A stretch of DNA of 64,000 nucleotides from RFSX01 sp964591455 (GCA_964591455.1 CAZQDZ010000025.1:4026-68025), one strand, 5' to 3'; shown: positions 7,050 to 16,343, counted from the stretch's first letter. Numbers and translations: made by a program. Notes: a model not told the origin generated them from the sequence alone.

Positions 7050-9974
7050 TTACTGTTTAATACCTATGTGGGTAGAATTGAATGAAGTACATCCCACTTC
7101 TAGAACGTCTGTTCTTCCTGTACTAGGGTCAACATCACTGTCCAGAAAATCATTAACATTGGGGTCTTGCTTTTCTACAAACTCCCGACCTGCAGGAGGA
7201 ATGACTTCTAGTATATATTCACCTTGCATCAATCTTTCAAAACTGTATCTTCCATCCATATCTGTAACTCTAGTATCTAGTATATTATTGAGATTAGCGA
7301 CATCATAAAGATTGACTGTTAAACCAGGAATGCCATCTTCAAGTCCGACATCATATTCATTGTCATCATAGATTGGGTTATCTGACCAGACAACACCTCC
7401 GATGGTTCGGATTTCCTCATCAAATAGAACAACAAACTCCTGACTGCATCCTGTGTCATCCGTTATCGTTAAGGCATACTCTCCTTCTGAGGGTATGGGA
7501 ACCCTAAAATCTGTGCTCCCATCAAACCATTCAATTGTAACAGGATCATATTCACAGCTAAATTCAAGGCCGCCCATCATCTCATTGTTAAAGCAATCTA
7601 TGAATGGGTATATGTCACACATAATGTCATTGTTGGCGGTCAGTTGTTGTTCCCCTGAGCATACTATATCTCCAGAATTAGGATCTGTAACCTCATAAGT
7701 GATTAAACCTTCTTCTAGTCCGTCCACTATAGCGAATGGCAAGAATGGAAATTCTTCCACTATAACGCCATCATTAAATACGCGTAATGGGAATCCATTG
7801 AAAAGAGTAGAATCTCCGCCTATGACAAATAATTGAATTGTTCCTCCTTGAGGGGAGCTACAGCTGGGTTGTTGTAGAACAGTAGATTGACATAAATCAT
7901 CACCTAGATGTAAACCTATGTCGTAGTTATCAAACGCTGTTACAGTGCCATCTATAGTCAAAGAAAAACTTCCAGTCACAGGATTGACATCACTATCTAT
8001 GGTGTCATCACCTCCTTGCTTCTCGGGACTAAACTCATATCCGTTAGGTAAATCAACGAAAAATTCATAAGTTCCAGGATTAATTATTCTCAAGGCGTAG
8101 TTGTCATTGATTTGAGTTGTTGCTGTTTGCCCATTAGATACATTGATAGCTACAATTTGGCCTTGAGATAGTGCCATATTTTCTGCATTGCTTCGAATAC
8201 CATCACTGTCTAGATCCTCCCATACTCTTCCTCTGACGAATACATTAAGTCTAATATCAGATAACCTGATTTTAAAGCAAATAGATAGTTGTTCGCTGAC
8301 ACTTGTTATTTCTCCTTCTACTATGCCCCCAATGGTAAGATCAAGTTCTTTTATGTTGACTTCTAGATCGTTACAATCTGCGTTCTGACAGCTGAATTGA
8401 TTTGGCGAAATATCAAGATTAAAAAATGATAATTGATTAGGGCCTAATTGGATGTTATTTATGCGAAACTCTATGAGCCGCGTCGAGTCAATATCGGCAC
8501 CTGTTATAATTAGTTGGTTATTTTCCAGACGGGCATTTCTATTAAAAAACTCTGTATTTGTATTGCTTCCAAATTCCTTTACAGTTAGAAATTCTTCTAA
8601 CTCATCACAAACCTGGATGATACCTGCATCTAGTTCTGATCCAAAATTTTCGAAAATGGTAAAGTCGGCTGAGGTCGTGTTAGAATCCTCGTCAAATCCT
8701 TTAATAGATATTTTTGAGTTTTCGCAGGCGATAATGGAAATTTCATAACGACCATTAGGGTCTGTTTCTGCTATAAATGTTATACCATTATTTAGTACTA
8801 AAAGAGCATAGCCATTACTCACTGGTCGCCCGTCACATTGTAAGGTGCCTGATATTAAGAAGTCCCCAGTTCCTGTGTATTCTAAATCTCCTACATTGAC
8901 ATCTTCACTGAATGGTCCTATTTCATCCGCTAATACCGTATTGCCACATTCATCCTTGATTGAAATTTTAAGTAGTTCATCTTTAGGAATTTTGCCTGAG
9001 AAGACCCCATTGTAAGAAGTCCAGCCCATCCTTGTATTCGCTCTGGAAAGATCGGTTATGCATACTTTGACATTGGGTAGGGGAGTACCTAATGAATTGA
9101 CAATTCTTCCTGTTATATGTACAACAGGGAAGGGCGCATCACAATTCCAGAATGAAAAATGACTCACTTGCGCGACGTATCTATTATCCACAAGCTCTGC
9201 AGTCCCTTCTTCTATCCAATAGGCGAGCTCTTCATCAAATGACCAAGTCTGTATCGTTTCTGAACTTGTCTGGTTTAGTGGCTCTGGTAGTGGAAAGCTT
9301 AGCTCAGCTTCCACACCATCTCTTAATTGTAGTTCTCTATTGCCGTCTCTCATTTCTACATACACCATACCATAGGTGCTTAGTTGGACGAGCTGCTCTT
9401 CAGAATTTATAGCTCTAAGATCTCCAGGCATCACCTCTGCTAATTTGTCATCAGTAGGATCATACCAGTGCCCGTAAATTTGTATGTTAGTGGGGGTTAG
9501 TGCCTCTCCTGTTAGCTTATCCTCAAAGATGTCGCCAGCAGGGAAAGTCACGGTGGCACCTCCATTCATCGTAAAGGTGCCTCCTGAGCTAGGATTTAAG
9601 GTGCCAATACCTGACTCCTCGACAAGTATGACTCTCAAAAATGCTATATCATTTTGTTGTGGATAAAACCACTTATAATTATCTAAGAATCCATCCTTGC
9701 TAAATCTAGCCATACCTCCGTCAAATACGGCCTCTATATTCTCCAGCTTGAAATATCCATTCTCGTCTGTAGTTAAATTTTCACCTCTGTAGTTAACCGT
9801 CACGTTGTCTAAAGGATTTCCTTCTAGATCACTAACCAAGCCGTTAAGACTGGTTTCCACGCTTATAAGAGGGTTGGGGCTGATTTCTACCTCGCTTGTT
9901 GTAATGTCATCTTCTCGGCATGATGAGGCTAGGAGTACTGCCAGAAAGAATAGGAATATATATTTAAGTCTCAT
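7050..9974 (-). CDS. Large surface lipoprotein with carboxypeptidase-regulatory-like and SdrD-B-like domains
   Basis: Starting at the ATG at 9974 gives MRLKYIFLFFLAVLLASSC, a lipoprotein signal with Cys19; the longer frame to 10025 adds a hydrophilic extension that would bury it. After the lipobox there is a carboxypeptidase-regulatory-like beta-sandwich (about residues 38-105), further sandwich modules, and at least two SdrD-B-like modules. One begins GRVWEDLDSDGIRSNAENMA; the C-terminal one begins GGVVWSDNPIYDDNEYD and carries the typical LEVIPP and DSDVDPSTG segments. These domains are calcium-stabilised structural stalks in cell-surface proteins. No catalytic domain is recognised. The gene heads the sigma/anti-sigma group, which suggests that system may control it. 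Confidence 0.78.
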   Translation of the reverse strand: MRLKYIFLFFLAVLLASSCREDDITTSEVEISPNPLISVETSLNGLVSDLEGNPLDNVTVNYRGENLTTDENGYFKLENIEAVFDGGMARFSKDGFLDNYKWFYPQQNDIAFLRVILVEESGIGTLNPSSGGTFTMNGGATVTFPAGDIFEDKLTGEALTPTNIQIYGHWYDPTDDKLAEVMPGDLRAINSEEQLVQLSTYGMVYVEMRDGNRELQLRDGVEAELSFPLPEPLNQTSSETIQTWSFDEELAYWIEEGTAELVDNRYVAQVSHFSFWNCDAPFPVVHITGRIVNSLGTPLPNVKVCITDLSRANTRMGWTSYNGVFSGKIPKDELLKISIKDECGNTVLADEIGPFSEDVNVGDLEYTGTGDFLISGTLQCDGRPVSNGYALLVLNNGITFIAETDPNGRYEISIIACENSKISIKGFDEDSNTTSADFTIFENFGSELDAGIIQVCDELEEFLTVKEFGSNTNTEFFNRNARLENNQLIITGADIDSTRLIEFRINNIQLGPNQLSFFNLDISPNQFSCQNADCNDLEVNIKELDLTIGGIVEGEITSVSEQLSICFKIRLSDIRLNVFVRGRVWEDLDSDGIRSNAENMALSQGQIVAINVSNGQTATTQINDNYALRIINPGTYEFFVDLPNGYEFSPEKQGGDDTIDSDVNPVTGSFSLTIDGTVTAFDNYDIGLHLGDDLCQSTVLQQPSCSSPQGGTIQLFVIGGDSTLFNGFPLRVFNDGVIVEEFPFLPFAIVDGLEEGLITYEVTDPNSGDIVCSGEQQLTANNDIMCDIYPFIDCFNNEMMGGLEFSCEYDPVTIEWFDGSTDFRVPIPSEGEYALTITDDTGCSQEFVVLFDEEIRTIGGVVWSDNPIYDDNEYDVGLEDGIPGLTVNLYDVANLNNILDTRVTDMDGRYSFERLMQGEYILEVIPPAGREFVEKQDPNVNDFLDSDVDPSTGRTDVLEVGCTSFNSTHIGIKQ

Positions 9975-10374
9975 GTCCTTATTTGTATGGTTTAAAAAAA
10001 TATATCTGATTAGACAACTTACCATGGATGTTGTTACTGCAGCATATATCTCTGAGGATGAGAATTCGTTGCGTAGTTATCTGCAATTTTTTTCAGATAG
10101 TACTTTACTAGGTATTAACTCCGCGAACAAGGATTAAAGTATGTTTAAGCACTTCGAAACCTTATTAAATATTTTACAATTTAACAATAACATGTTTTAT
10201 TATTTTGAATATAAAATAAAAAATAGTATATTATGCTTATAATATGATAAATATTGAAATTAAATATTGAATATCATTGAATTAGTCATAGACTAGAGTT
10301 GAGCGCTTAATGCTGGCTCAGAGATTGAGAATCCAAACCGTATAATTAATTTTTTCATTCTAAAATCAATAGTT
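9975..10374. other. AT-rich divergent intergenic region
   Basis: This 400-base region lies between the Sdr-like lipoprotein and the CBS protein, which diverge. About 10150-10270 is almost purely A/T with several overlapping near-palindromes such as ATAATATGATAAATATT. A 37-codon plus-strand frame (10024-10137) has no recognisable product. I see no clear sigma box; promoters for both genes should lie here. Confidence 0.4.
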
Positions 10375-10827
10375 ATGATGAACGAACCAGTCCAATCAAT
10401 TATGACCAAAAATCCGATCACGGTCTCTCCTAATGCCTCTTTGTATAATGTAAGACAGATATTCATGACTAATAGAATTCATCATTTGCCAGTGGTGGAT
10501 TCGAATAATCATCTTATAGGACTCTTGACAACCTATGATTTGTGGAAGAACGAAATTGCACCAGCGGAATACCAACAAGTGAAGGTGTATGATGTTATGA
10601 CGACTCGGATAGCAAAAATCTCTGCTTCAGATAAAATAGGAACAGCAGCAGAAATTTTTCTTGATAATAGATTTCATGCTTTGCCAGTCATAAATGAAGA
10701 GAATAAGTTGCAAGGAATAGTAACTTCTCATGATGTGCTGAAGTATGAATTTCTCAAAGCGTATCCTAAGCCGATACTATTTAGAGAAATTCTCTTGCAA
10801 AACGGAATGAACAGGGTTTCTGCATAA
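10375..10827 (+). CDS. CBS-domain pair protein
   Basis: This 150-residue cytoplasmic protein is made of two CBS motifs (a Bateman module) that usually bind adenine nucleotides. The first covers about residues 5-60 (SIMTKNPITVSPNASLYNV, then HHLPVVDSNNHLIGLLTTYDL). The second covers about 72-128 (VMTTRIAKISASDKIGTAA, then HALPVINEENKLQGIVTSHDV). There is no attached effector domain, so it is a free-standing regulator or binding partner. ATG at 10375 is followed directly by a second ATG; either may be used. Its neighbours do not indicate a target. Confidence 0.9.
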   Translation: MMNEPVQSIMTKNPITVSPNASLYNVRQIFMTNRIHHLPVVDSNNHLIGLLTTYDLWKNEIAPAEYQQVKVYDVMTTRIAKISASDKIGTAAEIFLDNRFHALPVINEENKLQGIVTSHDVLKYEFLKAYPKPILFREILLQNGMNRVSA

Positions 10828-10920
10828 TCCATCCCCACATTACCAGCTAATAAGTTTCCACTCTTAAATAAAAGGGTGTAAACTTTTGGTTTATATACTG
10901 CGACTAGAAAACAAAGGGCT

Positions 10921-11550
10921 TTAGTTATTTAATAATACTTGCTCTATAAAAACGCCATTAGAGAGCGCATGCAAAATAGCCCCGACCAAGCCGATAAGAA
11001 ACAACAATACCGAAACCCAAATCAGCCTCTGTTTTATTGAAATCGATTTGCCTAGAGCATATAAATCTTGAATCATCTCATTATAGGTATTATTACCACT
11101 GGACATAATTCTATCCATTTCAGTTTTAAATTGCGTAAATGAAAATTTAGAAAAACTTCCTGCATACAGAGTTCCACTATAATTATTTTCTTTATTCTTC
11201 TTGTATCTGTGTGGTAGCATAGCTAACAAGGCAAATACCATAGACCCCATACCAAAATTCAGTAACAGCTTAGATCCAAACTGTATTACAGCTCTGGCAT
11301 CTGGAGGTGCCATAAACATGACACCCATTAACAGTGAGATAATAATTGAATTGATGGTGAGGATAATACTTGCTTTATTATCGATCATCCTGATGAGATT
11401 ATAATGGTTTCTTAGTACTGTACGAAACATGGTCTGGACAGCCTTACTATCAAAATAGTTTAGCTTTTCTATTTCTTTCATCGCTTTGCTACTCAATTGA
11501 GTGATATTGGAAGTATCAGGTTTATCTACCATAGTAATAAGCTTATTCAA
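10921..11550 (-). CDS. Pycsar effector-like membrane protein (PycTM/DUF5706 type)
   Basis: A 209-residue protein whose N-terminal helix (RNHYNLIRMIDNKASIIL, residues 47-64) and following transmembrane segments (about 61-80, 95-113 and 176-197) match the DUF5706/PycTM pattern. In Pycsar anti-phage systems such proteins are membrane effectors that respond to cyclic CMP or cyclic UMP and impair membrane integrity. Here no nucleotide cyclase is adjacent: upstream on the other strand is a CBS protein and downstream a small secreted protein. Stand-alone homologues occur in Bacteroidota and their role is not established. The family call is by motif recognition; a defence function is unproven. An alternative start is the ATG at 11532. 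Confidence 0.7.
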   Translation of the reverse strand: MNKLITMVDKPDTSNITQLSSKAMKEIEKLNYFDSKAVQTMFRTVLRNHYNLIRMIDNKASIILTINSIIISLLMGVMFMAPPDARAVIQFGSKLLLNFGMGSMVFALLAMLPHRYKKNKENNYSGTLYAGSFSKFSFTQFKTEMDRIMSSGNNTYNEMIQDLYALGKSISIKQRLIWVSVLLFLIGLVGAILHALSNGVFIEQVLLNN

Positions 11551-11828
11551 TTTTATTATAAAGACTGTAGAGTCTGCCTGTATAGGCTTAAAGGACTAAA
11601 TTAAATGTAGTTAATAAATATAAGAATGAATCCACTTATATCTTCTAAAGTTACTGCATCTAAGCTAAGGTCTATTAGTAGCGTACATTATATACCTAGG
11701 GTTTATGCCTACTGATATAAGGGTTTTAACCCTCAAGAGAAAAGGGTGAAATCACTCTTTTAACACGGTAATATTTTCTCCAACTTGTAATTATAATCTT
11801 GCTTTAGTTAATGATTTAAAACTTTTGT

Positions 11829-12140
11829 ATGAATAAGATATGTTTTATGCCTCTAGTAATCTTATTGATAATTCTACTGGAAAGCATCGTCTCTTCTGGA
11901 GACCTGACAACAATGAGTGGAAAACTAACCTATGAAGAAGGCAGTGGTATTTTTTTGGTGACTGAGGGGGTTCATAGAAAGGTAAACTTATCATTTGTAT
12001 ATGATAGTGAGGATAGATTAGTTATAGATGACTTTGGATACGTAACTGTGAAAGGAAGATACTACAAGCATTTAAATGTGCTTAGAGTGGAAGCGATAAA
12101 TGAAACAACCGAATTGACGTATATGTGTTATATAGATTAG
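11829..12140 (+). CDS. Small secreted protein, unknown function
   Basis: A 103-residue protein with a hydrophobic leader (residues about 4-22), with possible cleavage after SIVSSG. The mature part of about 80 residues is beta-rich (SGKLTYEEGSGIFLVTEG, VNLSFVYDSED, FGYVTVKGRYY), which resembles a small single-sandwich or OB-like periplasmic protein. I do not recognise a family. The gene is monocistronic, followed by a hairpin terminator at 12172-12199. Codon use and signal sequence support a real gene. Confidence 0.6.
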   Translation: MNKICFMPLVILLIILLESIVSSGDLTTMSGKLTYEEGSGIFLVTEGVHRKVNLSFVYDSEDRLVIDDFGYVTVKGRYYKHLNVLRVEAINETTELTYMCYID

Positions 12141-12171
12141 ATAATTGAGATTGAGTAAGTATAATTATTTT

Positions 12172-12199
12172 AAATGGAGGTCTTCGTCGGCCTCCATTT
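12172..12199 (+). terminator. Terminator after the small secreted protein gene
   Basis: Inverted repeat AAATGGAGG / CCTCCATTT with a 10-base loop, followed by TTAATTTC; about 30 bases after the stop at 12140. Confidence 0.65.
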
Positions 12200-12227
12200 T
12201 AATTTCGAACCTACTCTGTATGGTATA

Positions 12228-12264
12228 AAAAAAAGTGAGTGCATTGATTGCACTCACTTTTTTT
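12228..12264 (-). terminator. Terminator of the secreted metalloprotease gene
   Basis: Stem GTGAGTGCA / TGCACTCAC (12235-12243 / 12249-12257) with a TTGAT loop, flanked by an A-run on the left that gives a T-tract on the minus strand. It lies about 22 bases after the stop at 12286. The T-run on the other side means it could also end plus-strand transcription. Confidence 0.85.
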
Positions 12265-12285
12265 AGCTAATTATATTTCTAGTCT

Positions 12286-15200
12286 TTATTTTATAACAGA
12301 TAGTTTAGACAGTTGGACACTATTTCCATTTCTAAGTTGGATAATATATAGTCCAGGTATCATATCATTTGTTTCTAACGTAGTAGAACCAGTAAATGAT
12401 TCTCTGTGTATTAATTGTCCATTTGGAGATAGCATATCCAATGTCCATTCTTCACTTGAATTTGATTTCTCTAATACTTGGAACGAAGCGTTTGTTGGGT
12501 TAGGGAAAATCTCGAAGAATCTGTTTTCTGTAGAAATATCTGTTGTAGATGTTGGCGCATCTGCACTAGTATTGATTAGGAATGCAGTCTTATCTATCCA
12601 TCCTCCTTCACCATCAATTACTGTAAATGTGAATTCGTCTGTAACCGCATCAGAGCCGTCGTGTCTGAATGCAATTCTGTTGGCGTTAATATCAGCCTGT
12701 GTAAACTGATCGCCCATTCCCATCGCAGCATCATTAAATTCTACCCATCCATTAAGGGGTAATTCCACAATTGTGAAAATCAATTCGTCTGCTGAATTAT
12801 TGTCATCACTGGCGAATAAATCATCATTTCTGATTGTATTGGCATTTCCTTGTCTTATTTCTAATATCTCATTGTTTACAATAAATGGGTTATCAATCAC
12901 TCCATCTGAACATAACTGAAATTCAAAATTTGACACACTTCCTCCTAATCCTGCTCTGTTATCTTCTACTTCCAATAGCCAATCTCCATTAATAGGTTCT
13001 CCGGCAAATGTTGTAAAAGGCTCTATTGGTCGCATTCTATTTCCATTTACATTTGGACATCCTGGCTGTAGTGCACCACCATCATCAAAACCTGCATTGA
13101 AGTCATTTACATTTAGACAATTGCCACCACTGAAAACAGCGACTCTGGTGCCACTAGGACTAACTAGGAAAGCATTTACATCTGTCATTCTGCTATGTCT
13201 TCCTGTTAAGTTGATAATATTAACATCAGTGACATTGCCATTTCCACTCACAAAAGTCGTGGAACTAACTGTTGATGGTCCTGTAGATGGTATATTAACT
13301 GGAATATCTGTCGCTACAACATCATTACAAGTAAGAGAAGGCGAAGCTAGTGTGAAAATCTCAGAACTCACCTCACCTAAACAATCATTATAAGCGATAA
13401 CTCTCCAATAATAAACTGTACTATTATCCAATGAAGTCAATGCGTCAGAATTTGTATCCAGTCCTACCTCATCAGATATTATAGTTACACTATCATCAAA
13501 TGAAGGGTTAGTAGCAAATTCTAATCTGTATCCAGTCGCATTTGGACTTCCGTTCCATACAAATTCAGGGAGTGCAAGTACACCAGATGTGCCACTTGCG
13601 GGAGATACAAGTTCGAAATCTTCCATATCGGTACCTGTTGCGAGTACTGAAACACTAAAGTCAAGAGTGTCGGCATTAGGTCCAGTTGCTCTTAAGACGA
13701 TGTCAAAAATGCCTGAGTCCTCTACATTAGAGAGGTCTATGTTTAATTCAGTACTGCCTTCCGCAGGTATAGGGTTTTGCGAAAATGTAGCTGTTGCATC
13801 AGTAGGAAGACCACTTAACACTTCTAAAGTAATTTCTTCACCATAGTTTAAAAACGGCGCTGCATTAATAGTAGTAGTCACTGTTTCTGGCAAGCAAATA
13901 TCAAATGATTTATCTAAAGCTTCTATAAAGAACCCTGGTTGTGTTGGTTCGTTTACTCGTATATCACCTCTACCTATATTGAAAAATATATTGCCATTCG
14001 CTTTGACTTTAATTTTACCTTGAGAAGTAACGACATTCGGAATATTTATAAGTTCTGATCCATCATTCGGTGTTCTTTCCTTGAGTAAGAATGGGAATGT
14101 TTCTGCCTCATCAGCTGAGAAATAAATATCAACAAATTGGGCATCTATAATTTCATTATCTGTATTGGCGACATCCCACTCCACCATCATCGTTTGACCT
14201 GGCTCTGTATCAGTGAAATTTGAAGGTTCTGTTACCTCAAATGGTCCTGCACTTTCGTCTGAATTAAAAGTAATAGTAGACCATGCAACCCCACCAGCCG
14301 TTGTATTATTATCTCTAACCACCAAGTTGAAATTGAATTCTCTGGTTCTTCTAGGTAGCCTTTCTTCATCCCAGTCAGTACCTTGAAGTACATTATTAAG
14401 TCTTGGGAATATTCTTGTTTTATCTGGACCAGGTCTGTAAACTCTGAACATTGGACCATCGTTGGCCTGAGCACCTACATCCTTAGGAAAACCTGTATCT
14501 ATCTGTTCCCAAGAGAATGTTAAGTCATCACCATCTGCATCCGTAGCATCCCCGATAAGTTCGAATGGTGTACTGATAGGAATATTAAATCCACTTGGTT
14601 GATCTATAATAACTTCAGGATAATTATTATTAGTAGTTTCCCTAGTTCCACACTGAGAACCTCCTCCGTTTTCTACAAATTGTCTCATTTGATTCAGGCT
14701 ACATACATGGAAACTAATGATGTCGCCACCTGTAACATTATCTGGACCACAGAGTCCTTGATAGGAAAGTATCGTATTTCCAGAACCTGGTTCGCAAGAA
14801 CTTGCAAATGCAAATTGGTCATTGAGGCCAGCACATTGGTTCCAGGTGTGCCCAGCAGCAAACTGATGACCTAATTCATGTGCAGTAACTGTCACAAAAA
14901 AGAATTCTATATTTGAATTTCCTACACAACTTACACCTGCTGCTTTGGCTGGGCCACATATGGAACCACCGAAAGCTACTCCACCTACGTCTGTACATCT
15001 TGTAGTTAATACATGACCAACATCATAGGCATTTTCTCCTACTCTGTTATTGATGATATTCGTGTTCTGAGTTAATATTTCTGTTCCTACATTTGGATTA
15101 AGGTAAGGCTCTGTGTCATTGAAGAAGATAAGTCGGTCATTATTATCTATCAATTCGAACTTGATAGCCATCTCAGCTTCCATTAATAGATTTAGTCTAT

Positions 15201-15924
15201 TTAGCCCTGTATTCATCTTGGATAGTACTGCGTCTACAGTCCCTCCTTGCTGAGACCCCCATGCACCTGTTGTTGCCATCGCAAGTCTGTACGTCACTCT
15301 TTCTACGGGGACATTTGCTGATTTCAGATACTTTCTAGGTCCTAGTTTTCGCTTAAGACCTTCCGTCTCTAATCTATTGTTGAAATCCTCTACAGCGCAA
15401 GTGCCATCCATCCCTTCTATGTTCGGCTTGTGGTCAATGACAAAGTAGGAGATATAATAAGGCATATCAGCAGCGTCCTCAACATACCTATCAATATACA
15501 TTGTTCCAGTAGGAGAATTGATAGCACCATGGAATCCGTAATTATCAAAATCAATTCTGGCTACCATTCCTGGAGAATCGATAGAAGAGCCTATATAGCT
15601 TTTTATATGAGGAAACTTGGCAGATAACACAGGACTCATGCCTGGACTCTCCACAAAATCAAACTGCTCTATAGTCCCATCTGCTAGAGGTAACTCCAAA
15701 ATGACACCCTGTTGTCTGGTGTTTTTGACATCCTCCATAGGTGCTTGTAACAGCTGCTTTTTAAGGGTATTTATATCTAAATGAAATGTGTGATAAGCTT
15801 CAGGAACTACTGTTCTCAGGCTTTGATCGGTTGAAATAGTTGATTCATTGACTTTCTTCCAAGGATTCTGAGCGAATACTGAAGTCGATACTAGAATTAG
15901 AATCAAGAGTGTGGAAAATCTCAT
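12286..15924 (-). CDS. Secreted reprolysin-like zinc metalloprotease with P-domain and T9SS signal
   Basis: The 1212-residue protein begins with a signal peptide (cleavage after VFAQ, about residue 19). An adhesive propeptide-like region and a metzincin catalytic domain follow. The zinc site HELGHQFAAGHTW, near residues 348-360, gives three histidine ligands and the catalytic Glu, as in M12B/reprolysin-like peptidases. Central Ig/cadherin-like and fibronectin-like sandwiches follow (VWNGSPNATGYRLEFATNP). Then comes a proprotein-convertase P-domain (about residues 865-1015, with GDWLLEVEDNRAG) and a late cadherin-like repeat. A type A T9SS sorting domain (FEIFPNPTNASF to the final LSVIK) completes it. 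It should be exported across the outer membrane and either anchored or released; substrates are probably extracellular proteins. It is monocistronic with its own terminator. Confidence 0.9.
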   Translation of the reverse strand: MRFSTLLILILVSTSVFAQNPWKKVNESTISTDQSLRTVVPEAYHTFHLDINTLKKQLLQAPMEDVKNTRQQGVILELPLADGTIEQFDFVESPGMSPVLSAKFPHIKSYIGSSIDSPGMVARIDFDNYGFHGAINSPTGTMYIDRYVEDAADMPYYISYFVIDHKPNIEGMDGTCAVEDFNNRLETEGLKRKLGPRKYLKSANVPVERVTYRLAMATTGAWGSQQGGTVDAVLSKMNTGLNRLNLLMEAEMAIKFELIDNNDRLIFFNDTEPYLNPNVGTEILTQNTNIINNRVGENAYDVGHVLTTRCTDVGGVAFGGSICGPAKAAGVSCVGNSNIEFFFVTVTAHELGHQFAAGHTWNQCAGLNDQFAFASSCEPGSGNTILSYQGLCGPDNVTGGDIISFHVCSLNQMRQFVENGGGSQCGTRETTNNNYPEVIIDQPSGFNIPISTPFELIGDATDADGDDLTFSWEQIDTGFPKDVGAQANDGPMFRVYRPGPDKTRIFPRLNNVLQGTDWDEERLPRRTREFNFNLVVRDNNTTAGGVAWSTITFNSDESAGPFEVTEPSNFTDTEPGQTMMVEWDVANTDNEIIDAQFVDIYFSADEAETFPFLLKERTPNDGSELINIPNVVTSQGKIKVKANGNIFFNIGRGDIRVNEPTQPGFFIEALDKSFDICLPETVTTTINAAPFLNYGEEITLEVLSGLPTDATATFSQNPIPAEGSTELNIDLSNVEDSGIFDIVLRATGPNADTLDFSVSVLATGTDMEDFELVSPASGTSGVLALPEFVWNGSPNATGYRLEFATNPSFDDSVTIISDEVGLDTNSDALTSLDNSTVYYWRVIAYNDCLGEVSSEIFTLASPSLTCNDVVATDIPVNIPSTGPSTVSSTTFVSGNGNVTDVNIINLTGRHSRMTDVNAFLVSPSGTRVAVFSGGNCLNVNDFNAGFDDGGALQPGCPNVNGNRMRPIEPFTTFAGEPINGDWLLEVEDNRAGLGGSVSNFEFQLCSDGVIDNPFIVNNEILEIRQGNANTIRNDDLFASDDNNSADELIFTIVELPLNGWVEFNDAAMGMGDQFTQADINANRIAFRHDGSDAVTDEFTFTVIDGEGGWIDKTAFLINTSADAPTSTTDISTENRFFEIFPNPTNASFQVLEKSNSSEEWTLDMLSPNGQLIHRESFTGSTTLETNDMIPGLYIIQLRNGNSVQLSKLSVIK

Positions 15925-16034
15925 GTGTTGTCGTTTTTATACAAATATAAAAATGCAAACGCCTATATCAGGCTTTGGGTTTAGGATTTTGCCGACATGA
16001 GGTCATAGTTTAGTCTTAAATTATTCTTAATGTT

Positions 16035-16062
16035 TCAGAAAAATCAGAAAAATCAGAAAAAA
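16035..16062 (+). repeat. Triplicated 9-base repeat TCAGAAAAA
   Basis: Three head-to-tail copies of TCAGAAAAA immediately upstream of the promoter box of the AbrB-type gene. It may be an operator or UP-like element, or simple slippage; the sequence alone does not decide. Confidence 0.6.
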
Positions 16063-16085
16063 TGTAAAAATCTGAATATGCTGAT

Positions 16086-16093
16086 TATCTTTG
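16086..16093 (+). promoter_or_regulatory. Bacteroidota -7 box for the AbrB-type gene
   Basis: Exact match TATCTTTG to TAnnTTTG, 16 bases before the GTG start, predicting a very short leader. There is no good TTTG at -33. Confidence 0.45.
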
Positions 16094-16109
16094 CTTCAGA
16101 ATTATAATT

Positions 16110-16343
16110 GTGGAAAAGGCTAAGTTTTCAGTAGAGGCAATAGTGAGCTGTGATGAAAGAGGTCAGCTAGTATTACCAAAGGAGGTGAGAAAAAGGCTAA
16201 AAATCAGTTCTGGAGAGAAAATGGCTTTGTTGAATTTCACAAATAAGGATGATGAGTTTTTACTCACGCTTATTCGGATTACTTCATTAGAAGAACTAAT
16301 TAAAAATTACATGACACCAGTAGTCAAGGACATTATCAAATAA
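16110..16343 (+). CDS. AbrB/MazE/SpoVT-family DNA-binding protein
   Basis: A 77-residue protein with a swapped-hairpin AbrB fold visible in VSCDERGQLVLPKEVRKRL (about residues 11-29) followed by SSGEKMALL, and a short acidic/hydrophobic tail. The start is GTG at 16110. Such proteins are dimeric regulators or antitoxins. No toxin gene is adjacent, so a simple MazE-type antitoxin role is unlikely. The C-terminal tail resembles free-standing AbrB proteins annotated in databases as HgcAB-associated; no hgcAB genes are present here, so no mercury role is implied. Its target may be its own promoter, given the repeats just upstream. Confidence 0.78.
   Translation: MEKAKFSVEAIVSCDERGQLVLPKEVRKRLKISSGEKMALLNFTNKDDEFLLTLIRITSLEELIKNYMTPVVKDIIK

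Noticed and set aside
9805..10137. Plus-strand ORF of 110 codons spanning the start of the Sdr-like lipoprotein gene.
   Set aside because: Most of it is antisense to a clear lipoprotein signal sequence and domain; the 37-codon tail past 10024 has no recognisable product.
10294..10330. A stretch containing AGAGTT and GCTGGCTCAG, reminiscent of the 5' end of 16S rRNA.
   Set aside because: The match is limited to short pieces with wrong spacing and is not followed by rRNA sequence; it is coincidental.
10375..12140. A complete Pycsar or CBASS defence operon around the DUF5706 protein.
   Set aside because: The neighbours are a CBS-pair protein on the opposite strand and a small secreted protein; neither is a nucleotide cyclase.
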